DNA from: Rapana venosa
Taxonomy: Eukaryota; Mollusca; Gastropoda; Neogastropoda; Muricidae
DNA: 64,000 nt
Direction: 5' to 3'
Assembly: GCA_028751875.1 (NCBI GenBank)
Contig: CM054157.1
Span: 53,872,229 to 53,936,228 of the forward strand
Shown here: one piece after another, positions 11,028 to 21,024 of the stretch
Position numbering within the stretch: the stretch's first letter is position 1
Layout: the number at the start of each line of letters is the position of its first letter
Notes under the pieces: model-generated
Database searches by the model: none
Told to the model about the DNA's origin: nothing
What the model saw: only the letters and a program-made list of their open reading frames with translations
Position numbers and translations under genes: made by a program

Positions 11028-11345
11028 CAAACGCTCAGACAGCCACTAGCGTTGTCTGCCATATAAGCCAAAGTGTCATACGCTGCCATTAAGCTCCTGA
11101 CAAGTCAGGCCCAGCACATCCAACTTCGGCTTTGGAGAAACTTGCTATCTTTTAAGTCTTTCTGGAAAAAAGGCAGGAGAATGGACCAAGAAGGCAAGAA
11201 ATAGACTGAGAAGGGACTGACATGAAGAAAAGAAACGAGGCAGACAGAAAGAGAGGAATAGAAAAGAGGGACTTCCTAGCACAGAATGTTGAGAAGGTGG
11301 GGATGCTGTTTATGCTGACAGACCCCCGGCATCCCCACAGGGGGG
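11028..11345. repeat. Intronic duplicated segment, copy 2
   Basis: Related to 7449-7757 throughout: shared cctgacaagtcaggcccag, a purine-rich middle, and aaggtggggatgctgtt to catccccacaggggg. Small indels and substitutions suggest an old duplication or a low-copy repeat family. Confidence 0.65.
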
Positions 11346-11737
11346 AAACAGTTTCTGAAATATGGCCCTCCTCCAAGAAATCGGTCACAGTGCAACTGAC
11401 CCACTTTTCTGCCAGGAGAGATTTAGGCAGGTGGGGGTCAAGTTGTCAATTTTGATATTTCAATTGATTATAGAACTATAAGCTTTATTTTTTATCTACC
11501 TTGTACAGAAGTATTAAGGCAGAATTGTTTCTTTTGTTTCAAAAACTTCCAACTGGTCATACTGACCACTTCTTTTGTTGCAAAGTTTGTCAATTTCCCA
11601 TTTTGTCACATCCTGGTGTCTAGCATTTCATTTTGTAATAACTTTACTTAGAATTATCGAATTATCTATCTTTTTAAAAACAATTATTGCAGCGTATTTT
11701 AATGTTCTACTGATTTGGAATTATTGCTTATTCGACA

Positions 11738-12090
11738 CCCCACTGATTTTTTAACTATCACTTATTTAACACCCCACTGAATTTTGAACTATTATGCAAC
11801 ATCCCACTGAATTTTGAACTATTACTTATGCAACATCCCACTGAATTTTGAACTATTATGCAACATCCCACTGAATTTTGAACTATTACTTATGCAACAT
11901 CCCACTGAATTTTGAACTATTACTTATGCAACATCCCACTGAATTTTGAACTATTACTTATGCAACATCCCACTGAATTTTGAACTATTACTTATGCAAC
12001 ATCCCACTGAATTTTGAACTATTACTTATGCACCATCCCACTGAATTTTGAACTATTACTTATTTAACACCCACTGAATTTTGAACTGTT
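11738..12090. repeat. Minisatellite, about 34-bp and 28-bp alternating units
   Basis: About eleven tandem copies of a unit containing cccactgaattttgaactat. Most units end tacttatgcaacat (34 bp) and some lack six bases (28 bp). The outer units are diverged (atttaacacc). It lies just before the helicase Walker A exon and has no stable coding frame. Confidence 0.9.
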
Positions 12091-12154
12091 TTTGAAGTCT
12101 TGTTTAGAAGTGGGGCATAAATTGTCATCTGCCGTCTGTCTGTCTGTCTGCCAG

Positions 12155-12429
12155 TGTTTGTTCCCCAGGGAAGTGAAGCTGAAGCCATCACAAATAGACT
12201 GGCTGCCAGAAGCCCCTCAGTGGCAGAGACCCACACAAAACTAAGGCATCCGCAAGCCCAACGCCGAACGCTGCCGACGCTCGTCACTACGTACCGGGCA
12301 TCAACCCTGCCATCCAGGACAGCGTCAGGTTCTACAACCCTCGCCTCAACGATCGACAGAAGGCCGCTGTCATTCACATCCTGATGGGGCAGGCCAGACC
12401 TCTGCCGTACGTCATCTTTGGTCCGCCAG
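12155..12429 (+). CDS. MOV10: MOV10-family RNA helicase, Walker A exon (frameshifted)
   Basis: The likely acceptor is ctgtctgccag (to 12154). Frame starting at 12155 reads [18 protein letters not shown], which fits the linker before the helicase core, until a TAA at 12242. Another frame, open from 12198, reads [13 protein letters not shown] and [12 protein letters not shown], the Q-motif-like region and first half of Walker A. The switch is needed between 12198 and 12241, and one extra A in the aaaa run at 12237-12240 would explain it. The exon ends CCAG|gttggt, splitting GPPG from the expected TGKT. The incoming phase also disagrees with the exon at 10914. Either an exon is missing, or consensus indels or true pseudogenisation are present. 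Confidence 0.75.
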
Positions 12430-12735
12430 GTTGGTTAGTTTGGGGGTGATGGCTTGGTCGTGTGTAGCGCAGCTGGGTTGAGGGTCATATGTTTAATGCA
12501 TTGAAGCAACAGCCGTTAAACGAACAATCTAAAATATACATGGGTCACAGGAGAGAGAGAGGGGGAGTAATGCATGCTCAGTTCATGTCCATCACAATAG
12601 CAATAGGAAAGCAAAGATTCCCACCTCAGTACTCCTTAGCCTATGGATGTGATTCTATCAATTCGTAGTTGTACATTGGAAAAACTGAAAATCTTATCTA
12701 AATATTAAAAAAGAAAGAAATAAAAGGAAAGAAAA
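12430..12735. other. Intron, no gene seen
   Basis: Intronic sequence after the helicase Walker A exon. The next exon, expected to begin with the TGKT codons, was not found here or elsewhere in the window. Confidence 0.5.
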
Positions 12736-13005
12736 AACACAAATGAGTCCATGAAGTCATGGGTTTGAATCTCGGCAGCGTCACCTGGTGAATTAAGGGT
12801 CGGGATTTGTTTTACAATCTCCTGGGTCAACTTGAAGCGAAGACCTGCCAGTGCTTTTATTTCCCTTTGTGTATATGTAGACACATGCAGCGAGGGAGAG
12901 GAGATGGGCACTGCCCTCAATATGCTGGCCCCTGGAGAAGCTGAGGTCTCTGATACCTAGCTCCCCGAAAACTGCATAGATTATGGGAACACCTTTACCT
13001 TTTAT
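12736..13005 (+). repeat. SINE (same 3' body as 30968-31262)
   Basis: It opens with a B box-like catgggtttgaatctcg. From 12889 it shares gcagcgagggagaggagatg, ccctcaatatgctggcccc, tgaggtctctga and a (ttacctt) end with the SINE at 31145-31262. It ends 20 bases before transposon A. Confidence 0.65.
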
Positions 13006-13025
13006 ACACATGCAGAAAATCAAAT

Positions 13026-13056
13026 GTGACCCATTTTTACGAAATGAGTCTTAACT
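13026..13056 (+). repeat. Left terminal inverted repeat of transposon A
   Basis: GTGACCC, then a T-run and ACGAAATGAGTCTTAA. It matches the right end (20996-21024, reverse-complemented) over roughly 27 positions with few differences. It also matches both ends of copy B. Confidence 0.8.
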
Positions 13057-13558
13057 CGCAAACAGCGGAAAGGAGAGAGGCCCGATTAACGAAAGGAGGG
13101 GTCACTTTTGTCAATTTTGACTTTTCATCAAAAACGGAATTCTTAACCATTAAATTTACTATCTGTACACTTGAATCGGTTAGATTCAACCCAAAAATGT
13201 GTTTTTAAGGTGTTTTAATCGACTTACCCTACAGCAGTTTCAAAGTTTAATCGGCCCAAATGACGCGATTTCAGTCTTCGAGCATTTCTCTATCCCACTG
13301 AGGGCCCCGTCATGTCATACCTCGTTGGAAAGTGTGTGATGTATATTTTCGTTTGCATGCACTGGCTGTGTGAAAGATAACCAATGAGGAGCACTATTTT
13401 CGAATTTTAAAGCGTAAACAAAGATTTTGAAGTACACATGCTTACACCAATGATCGTCCTGAACACATACTAGCCCTAGTAACAAACGGGCAATGTAGTG
13501 TGTGATTGGTTATAGGGGGGAGAACCGGCAAGTTTTCTTTTCTCAGTTCGTCTGCAAA
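13057..13558 (+). promoter_or_regulatory. 5' untranslated/promoter region of transposon A
   Basis: About 500 bases between the terminal repeat and the first ATG, recognisably conserved with 40587-41155 of copy B in reverse orientation. Conservation between copies suggests an internal promoter. No TATA element could be assigned with confidence. Confidence 0.35.
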
Positions 13559-14042
13559 ATGGCTAAGAATACGACGACTAGCAAAGATCGACTGACTTTT
13601 TTGCTCAATTCTGGGCAATCTTCCCTTCTACCAGCAGCTGATCAGCATGAATGAGGTGCACTTATCACCAAATACTTTGCTGCATCTGACCATGAAAATG
13701 AAGTAGAAAGCGAGTGCGATGACGACTGCAACGAAACTTCGCTACTCGACCAGAATGAAGCAGAGCTCGATGTCGACCCATCGCAAGATGAGATGGACCA
13801 ACCACTCTTCCATGTGCCAGAAGTTGAAGGAGGTGCAGATTGTGACATGGATGTGGATAATGGGGTACCAGCCATGCTGCAACGAGCACGGGCACGTTTT
13901 TGTAAAGCTAGCGGACATGGTTGTGTTCAGATCAAAGTAGCAGACCCAGCCTGTGCAGACGACCCAAGGAGGGGGTGTATTACACAGTTTACACCAGAAG
14001 AAATAACAGCGTTTCAACTGTCAATGCACGATATGGAGAAAG
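13559..14042 (+). pseudogene. Transposase-like gene of copy A, exon 1
   Basis: ATG 13559 opens MAKNTTTSKDRLTFLLNS. An in-frame TGA lies at 13652. The same frame continues as LITKYFAASDHENEVESEC, an acidic stretch and DEMDQPLFHVPEVEGG. It ends in a Cys-containing segment, CVQIKVADPACADDP, then RRGCITQFTPEEI and HDMEKG. The donor is GAGAAAG|gtttgt, phase 1. Copies B and C share the LITEYFA-type motif and the Cys/basic segment, so this exon is truly part of the family. An N-terminal DNA-binding role is inferred only. The TGA means this copy is not intact, unless translation starts further downstream. Confidence 0.7.
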
Positions 14043-14757
14043 GTTTGTGTGTGTGTGTGTGTATGTTTGTGTGAGTGTATTTGTGTTTGTATGTGTGTGT
14101 TAGAATAACCATGGTTTTCAGAATACTTTCTCTTTGTTTTGATTTTAATGTAATTTAAGGAAAGTGGGCTTTTTGTACTGCTGCTACTATTAAAAACAGT
14201 TTGGGGGATTTACTGTTATAATTATAAATGTTATTATTATTATTTCTTTTACTATTGCAGTTTCTTTTAGTTCACAGTTATAGTGTATAGGTCTAGATGT
14301 TCAATGCTGTTCAATTCATTTAAGGCAGAGTGACAGATCAAAATCTTGAATTAAAATGAGGCCTACTCATTAGAAGAAGATAGTTCAACATTTTTGTGAA
14401 CAGTTTTGTCTGTGCTTCCAAACTACAACATCCAGTTACAACTTTTGTGTAGGTTTACAAGTTTTACAAGGCCTAGTCAGTGTTTACCTCTAAAAAAAAA
14501 AAATGATGAAGCAAGCAGATTGTGAATCAATGGGGTAAATTTGTAGAATTATATGTTATGCTTTATTTTCACTTGTTAAGTTGTGGTGATAGTTGAAAAT
14601 TCTGGGTAAAGTGTGTTTCATTTTCATTGCAGATTTTCTCTTTACAAAATATTACAAGGAAATGAAAATTTGGGGTGAAATTGACAATGTTTGATTATAG
14701 AATTATAAGTGAACAGTATCTGTCTGTACCAATTAATTAGAGTATATGTATGTAGGC

Positions 14758-14826
<69 letters not shown>

Positions 14827-14894
14827 CTATCTGAGTGTGTGGTATTCATGGTTAGAACTTATGATTAGCAATAAATCATTGAATTATTTTGCAG
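14043..14894 (+). other. Intron 1 of transposon A gene with (TA)n
   Basis: GT-AG intron, phase 1. It holds (GT)n after the donor and a long (TA)n at about 14759-14824. That tract is nearly absent from the matching intron of copy B (39295-40066). No other feature is visible. Confidence 0.65.
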
Positions 14895-15060
14895 GTGCAA
14901 AAGAAATGTTCATCCTTGGGGTTCTCAGTTCCTGCATGAGGAAGGGGCCAAAAACTGAGTGTTCCAAATGGAAAGTGCAGCATGACAGGCAGCGAGTGAG
15001 GTCCACCTACAATTTGCTGTCCCGCCCTGTTTGCAAAGATGCTTTTTTGTTTCTGCTTGG
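14895..15060 (+). CDS. Transposase-like gene of copy A, exon 2
   Basis: The acceptor is ttttgcag and the donor CTTGG|gtaagc. The exon joins exon 1 in phase (GAKEMFILGVLSSCMRKGP) and continues through KTECSKWKVQHDRQRVRSTY to VCKDAFLFLLG. It leaves phase 2, which exon 3 completes. The same exon is almost unchanged in copy B (39127-39294). It is recognisable but diverged in copy C (59917-60061). No named domain was recognised. The basic/aromatic pattern could be DNA-binding. Confidence 0.75.
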
Positions 15061-15195
15061 GTAAGCCAGCTATTTCATTTCATGTTAAAATTAAATGCTC
15101 TTGGCAGTGTAGTTTATTTATTGTATGCAGTAATAATTTATGCATTCAGTGTAGTAGCAATGTAGTAGCCTCTTGCTCTCTCTCTCTCTCACACA

Positions 15196-15244
<49 letters not shown>

Positions 15245-15254
15245 CACACACACA

Positions 15255-15301
<47 letters not shown>

Positions 15302-15665
15302 TGTGTGAGTGTGTGTGTGTGAAGTCATGTCAAAATGATCTTTATTGAGGGTAAAAGATAAAGTTTACACAACTTTTTTTTTCATCCTGCGCTCACAGAA
15401 AAATCAAGAGAATTGACATATAAAAGTATTCAAAAGACAATGTTGATACTTGTTGAAAACAAAAATATGAGGATTTTTTTTTTATAAATCCAAATTAGTT
15501 GTGTGTGTGTGTATTTCCAGGTTGTAAATGGTAACTGAAGGGACTAGTATGTGTTCAGTTTTGACTCTTTATCACTTTAATGAGAGTTTTGGCTTGAAAG
15601 TAGGTGATGAGGTAGGGTGTGTGTGTGTGAATTCTTCTTGAAATTGTGTACTTTTTTTGTTTCAG
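15061..15665 (+). other. Intron 2 of transposon A gene with (CA)n
   Basis: GT-AG intron, phase 2, with a (CA)n/(GT)n block at about 15191-15320. The matching tract in copy B (about 38909-38965) is much shorter. Confidence 0.7.
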
Positions 15666-17040
15666 CATTAGTCAAAATCTACTTACACGACTGAGCAAGC
15701 ACTACCAGACAGAGGGCTTAGTGCAACCAACTAAACAGAGTGGAGGAAGAAGAAACAACACCCGGAGCCTGGCATTTGGAGACATTGATGCAGTAAAGAA
15801 GTTTATTTGTAATTATGCAAAAGACCATGCTGTTAGCCTTCCTGGCCGCATTTCTGGATTCAAGCGTGATAACATTCACCTCTTGCCGTCAGCTGTGCCA
15901 GAGAGTGGCATCTACCGGCTCTATGCTGACCATGCTGCTCAGACTGGGTTATGCATTGGTGGTGCTTCCACCTTCCGCCACCTGTGGCTGGAGTTATGCC
16001 CCTATATTGCTGTGGCCAAACCCACGACAGATCTGTGTTGGAAGTGCCAGCGAAATAACACCCGCATAGTCAGGGGAGTGTTCCTAACTGACGATGAAAA
16101 AGTGGAGCTTGTCCAGGAGCAGCGACAGCATCTGAGCCAGGTTGATGCCGAGCGCCAGTTGTATCGGCAAATGACAGCGGATGCGAAAGCTGTGGTTAGG
16201 GAACATGGACTGCGGAGGCTGCAACAGACTCCTGCAAATTCAAATGATTTTGTTATGCATTATTCATTTGATTTTGCGCAGCAAGTGCATTATCCAAGCA
16301 TGGCTGCGCAACCAGGACCGATCTACTTCCTCACTCCCCGGAAATGTGGCATTTTTGGTGTCTGCTGTGGGGGGCCTCCGCAACGGGTCAACACTACGAC
16401 GGGGGTGATCCAAAAAGGGAGCAACCGTCCCGCTACCTCCACCTTTTTTTTTTGAAAATTATGGCTAGGAGAAAAGCGTTCCCTGCTGACGTGAAATGCT
16501 CGGGCCCAAAAATAAGAAAAAATTTAATTTTAGGGGACAGGGGCCTGGCCCGTTCCAGAAGGCTGCATTTGATTAACACTAAACTTCATGCCCCTGGCCA
16601 ACCACGTTTTTCCAGATTGGGCTTTGGTTACCGAGGGGGCTTTAACCGTCGGATGATGCCCCTGTCGGAGACCTCGTCCGCCAGTTGGTGGCACCCCGAT
16701 CCAGGGTTAACCCCCCCAGCTTTTTGGGCCCGGGAGGAGGACAGGGCCTGTCCCAACTACAATGGCGATTTTTAACCCCAGTTACAAACATTAAAAAACA
16801 TCAAACTACGGACTTTTTTAGATTTAAGCATCCTCCTGGGGTTGTTTTTTATAAAACCCCATGTGATACGAGCACATTTCCCAGTGGTCACCCACCCTTT
16901 ACGAAGCACCCAGCGATGGCTGACAAAAAGCCCCCTCCCCCCCAGTCATGTCCCGAAAGTTCTTTAAAAAACTCCGCCTTATGTCCAGACGATTTTCAGT
17001 TTTTTTATTTCCCCCGCCCCTGGCCAGGATTGTAAAGGGA
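15666..17040 (+). pseudogene. Transposase-like gene of copy A, exon 3 (catalytic region)
   Basis: The acceptor is tttgtttcag. The exon opens ISQNLLTRLSKHYQTEGL, then KQSGGRRNNTRSLAFGDID and FICNYAKDHAVSLPGRISG. It continues with DLCWKCQRNNTRI (Cys pair, 16027 on) and HYSFDFAQQVHYPS (Asp codon 16270-16272), then CGIFGVCCGG. The frame is clean to about 16400. After that the homologous segments (a YLHxFFENYG equivalent near 16440, a HADNCSGQNKN equivalent near 16480-16520, a GHTKFxPDW equivalent near 16590-16650, NIKKHQ...FRF near 16790-16830) are readable only with many indels. The spacing of invariant Asp residues suggests an RNase H-like DDE nuclease. That catalytic inference is not proven. 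I recall the C-terminal part as DUF7869-like. Confidence 0.75.
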
Positions 17041-17780
17041 AATGACTGATGGGGAAAAATGTCAATTTACATTTTCGAACTTTTTACAGAAGTGGCATCA
17101 ATTTGTGTGTGCTTGAGGTGTTTTTCCCTGGCTCGTATCTTAAAGTTCATAACAGGGGTTACAGTGCTGAGAAAAAAATGTGGACAGTGAAATGGTTTAA
17201 AAGTTTTTAAATTTTGTTTGGGTTTTATATAAAACGATGCTCCCCAACATTTTTCTTCAAGGTAGTTGCTTTTTCAAGAATTTTTTTCTGTTTACAAAAT
17301 AAAAAATTTTTTTAAAATCTAGTAAAAGGTAGCATTCTTTAAATGCTGTACTTTAACTGTTTGAGTGATTTTATTGAAATAGTGACAAAAAACTAACAAG
17401 AACCTCTTAAACCCTTGTAATTTTCTTCCCTTGTGCTTTTTCAGAGGAGGGGGGGGGGGAAAGTAAACCTAATATCAAAACAAAACATCAATTTTCCCTT
17501 TTATTTTTTTGTCAGGATGTGAAATAGTTGTTTTTAAAAACCGCAAAATTTGTAAAGAGGGTTTTTAAAAAACCCCCGTTGCAAGGTGTAGTTACCAAGC
17601 GGGAAAAAATTTTAAAACGCATTTTTTCAAAACAGTGTTTCTTATAGCACAGTTTCAAAACCAAAATTTTTTCAATTTTTACAGAAAACAAGAATCATTA
17701 CAAAAGAAAGGTCAGGATCTGTAGATTCAAAAATTTAAATAACTAAAAATCTTCCCTTATACCCAGTAAAAACAGAACAA
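17041..17780 (+). other. 3' region of transposon A
   Basis: Noisy sequence that can still be aligned by eye with the reverse complement of 36150-37000 in copy B. For example, cagaaaacaagaatcattac here corresponds to the stretch near 36240 there. No separate gene is seen. Confidence 0.55.
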
Positions 17781-20700
17781 TGCGGGGAAAGATCAGTTTA
17801 TTTACTCTTTTTCTGTTTTTTCATAGCGTCATCTGACTGTGTGCAGGCGCGCCTAACGACAAACCCAGGGCCCCGGTCTCTTTACCTCGAGAATTTCCCT
17901 TGCCTGGGGGAATCAGCCGTGTGTTACAGAAGCAAAGACTGCAATTTTTCCATGTGTTTTTACCTTCAACAAATAACAACGTAAAACTTGGAAAAACATC
18001 AAGAAAAGAAAGCGGTAGGAAAGGGGTGGAACAAAGACAAAAAATTTTGTAAGGAAAATCCGCTCCCAAAACTCTCCTAGCCAAGCCCTTCCCACGTTCC
18101 CAAAACCGCGATTAAAGCAAACATCAATACAAACCAATAAACAAACCCGGGAATTTTGCCTTTACCGAAACCTGGCTAGTCCCCCCGTACCGAAACGAAC
18201 CCTCCCCTGACGGTTTCTGGGTTTAAACCCCATTGGGCTTGACAGAGATCACACGCAAGGGGGAAGGCCAAGGCGGGGTTTGGGTTTTTCATCAACGGCG
18301 TTGGTGTGGGGGTTTTTAAAAATTAAACTACGCTACCCGTGGGGCATTGAAGCTCTCTTTTGCCCCGCCTTTTTACTTACCAGGGGAATTCCCCGCAATT
18401 TTTTTTCATTTAGTTCTTCCCCCCAAAGCAAGGTGGTAAGAAACGAACATATTTTAGATCACCTCCATGTGCCGATTCTATACCCCCTATGCCCTAAGTT
18501 TATCCTGGGTGATTTCAATAACTGTTCCCTTATAAACTACTGAAAAACTATAAAATATGTGCCCTCCCCTACCGAAGAAAAAAAGACCTTGATTTGTGTA
18601 GGGGGACTGTAGGGGCCCCTATAGATCGTTCCCTTTGCCTCCCCTGGGACCCTTGACCAAAACTGCGTTTTTCTTGACCATGTACCAGTCAGTGTTTCGG
18701 CGCCTTAAACCCATAGTCAGGACCGCAAAAAATGGACTGCTAAAGTATAGAAGTCTGAAAGGTGTTTTGATTGCACTGACTGGATATGTTTTATGATGTG
18801 TGTTAGACTGATGAGCTCATGATGTAATTTGTCTTTTAATTTTATTTTTTGTTAGTGTGTCATTCCAATAAGGAGATAACCATTTACCCCCAAAAACAAG
18901 CCTTGGGGTTTCAAAAGGGTCTGAAAGTGTTTTAACAAAAGAAAATGTATTTTACCAGGGACAGAACAACAAAAAGAAGGAAGTAAACAAAGAAGTCAAA
19001 ACTGCTGTTGCACGGGGCCAGACGTATATTAAAAAAAGATGAAGACGTTTTTCGGGAAAAATTTTGTTTGATGGCAGGGTACAAAAAAAATTTTCGCAGT
19101 AAATATGGAGGGGTCCAAAATGGTCAAAGATCTTTTGCAGGGGTATGTGTTACAACTTACCAGACCCTCAAACACATTTTTTTTCTCCTTTGAAAAAAAC
19201 TGATTTCTGATGAATTAAAGATCTGAGCAATCCCATTTCTGAGAATAGCTCATTGTTTATGAAGAAAATTTTCTGTAAGCACTAAAAGGAAAAAAATATT
19301 AACAAATCTCCCGGACCGCGGTTATGTGGAAAAACCGAAATTCTCGTCGGCTTGCCAGTGTCCTTCAAACCCGTTCCAGGCCTCATGGATACTTGTCAGA
19401 TTCCCTTTTTTTGGAAAATTCCAAAGTAATACCCCTTTCCAAAGAAACCCATCCTTCTCGGCCCAACGATTTTTAACCTGTACCTAATTCTTGAGAAAAA
19501 AAGTGGAAAAAATTGTAAAATCTTCTTTTTTCTGCTACAGAGAAAGACCTTACCCCCGCCCAAATTTGCTCAGGTCTCGAAGGGGTGTCGAAGTGCCAAA
19601 AATTTCATTTTTAACAAATTGTATAGCCCCTTGGGAAACACCCGCCTCTGCAATATTTTTCGCTGACTTTAGTTGCTTTCAAAACAAGCAGCCTCACGTT
19701 TTTAAAAAAAATAAATTTTAAAAAAATTTGACGTAGACAATAACTTGTTGTTGCTGATTGAAAATTTTTAACCAACAGACCCCAGCTTTTTTTGGCCAAC
19801 AAAATATTTCTTTGGTTAGATTTACTGCACTGGTTCCCGCGGGTTGGTCCTCTCACACTTCTTAATTCTATACACAATGATTTCGAAGCAACTATGGAAA
19901 TTCCCTTTTGTAAAATTTGCAGACGAAGTGCCTGTTTTCCCCCTTTTTCCCGGGTCATCTTAGCCCCTGGTCCAGCCTCACCCAGTTGCACTGGGTGCAG
20001 GCCCATCGGAGCTAAATGTTTCAAAATAAAAACCCCCCTATCGACTTCAGAAAAATCAGGGATACCCTGAAAATTTTTTATCCATAATCAAGAGGTTGAA
20101 AACGTTTTGAACTAAAGTATCTGGGAACTGTTTTTGACCACAAATTAAAAGGGACGTTTCACTGCGCTATTGTCAAAAGGGACAAAAGTCTGATTTTCTG
20201 AGGAAACTGACTCATTTTTTGTAGACAAAAAGTCCCTTTTTTTTTTTCAAGTCTTACATAGAGGGTTCTAAGTTTTGTTTTATTTGTTGGGACAAAACCT
20301 TTGTGTTAAAAAAAAAGAAAGGCCCGCAGAGAATTGAAGAATCTGCTCAAAAAAATTGGAAAAGAACAAAAAGCTCTGTCGTTCTGCAAACGCAGCTTTT
20401 ACCAAGCCCCAGCCATTTGGGTGATCCTTTTCATGCTTTGTTTCCAGAATTTCAAAAGTTTTCGGAAAGCCGTTTTCAGTGTCCCACAGCAAAACCAAAA
20501 GAAAAAGAAATTTTTTGTGCCATAAGCATTGCTTTTGAAATTTACAATGATTTGACTACCTATTTTACATTTCTCTGAATTATCTGCCTGATTTCATTTT
20601 TCAGTGTGTCAATACTAATTTTGTGGGGGGGTGGTGGGGGGGTGCGTGGGGTGTGAAAAAAGTCTGTGTTTGTCAACTGTCTTTAAAAAATTTAATTCAA

Positions 20701-20997
20701 ATTGGTTTATGGTGTGGGTGTGCGTGGGGGTTTGCACACACCCGTACGGTGTGTGTAGGCGCGTATATGCGTGCGAAAAAAAAAGTTTTTATGTCTTTAT
20801 CAATGGTTTAAAAATTTTGTTCACAATTGATGTTTGGGCATGGGGCGCTGGTGGTGGTGTGGGTGAATTTTATTTTAAAACCCTATGAATATAGCTTTTT
20901 GTCTTTGTATATTTGATGAGTATCAATTGCCTGTCGATTGTAAATTGCCCCTTTAGGGTGATAAAATGTTTTTTTACTTGACTTGACTTTACTTGAT
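17780..20997 (+). mobile_element. CR1/Rex-like LINE nested inside transposon A, degraded
   Basis: Endonuclease remnants include TETWL-like sequence (about 18165), GGGVWVFHQRRWC-type sequence (18270) and FILGDFN (18500 on). They are followed by a linker with VFDCTDW (18760 on) and ITIYPQ (18870 on). Reverse transcriptase remnants include a PNDF-type motif (19465) and RSRRGVE (19570 on), a FADFS motif (19665 on) and a thumb region with QSYIEG (about 20250). The 3' end (20880-20997) finishes in an acttgacttgact-type tail, as expected for CR1-like elements. Every motif is in a different frame. Its left boundary is set only by where alignment with copy B stops. Confidence 0.6.
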
Positions 20998-21024
20998 TAA
21001 GAGTCCTTTGTAAAAACGGGTCAC
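20996..21024 (+). repeat. Right terminal inverted repeat of transposon A
   Basis: ttaagagtcctttgtaaaaa followed by cgggtcac, the reverse complement of the left-end pattern. The next bases are AAAT, the target duplication. This end is separated from the rest of the element by the nested LINE. Confidence 0.8.

Larger units (their letters stand above)
13026..21024 (+). mobile_element. TIR DNA transposon, copy A, with nested LINE
   Basis: The element begins GTGACCCATTTTTACGAAA and ends with the reverse complement of GTGACCCGTTTTTACAAAGG. It is flanked on both sides by AAAT (13022-13025 and 21025-21028), a 4-bp target-site duplication. It carries a three-exon transposase-like gene (13559 to about 17040) and a 3' region (about 17040-17780) that can be followed alongside copy B. 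A LINE of about 3.2 kb interrupts it before the last 27 bases. Removing the LINE gives about 4.8 kb, close to the 5.07 kb of copy B. From about 16400 onward the sequence is of poor quality. Confidence 0.82.
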
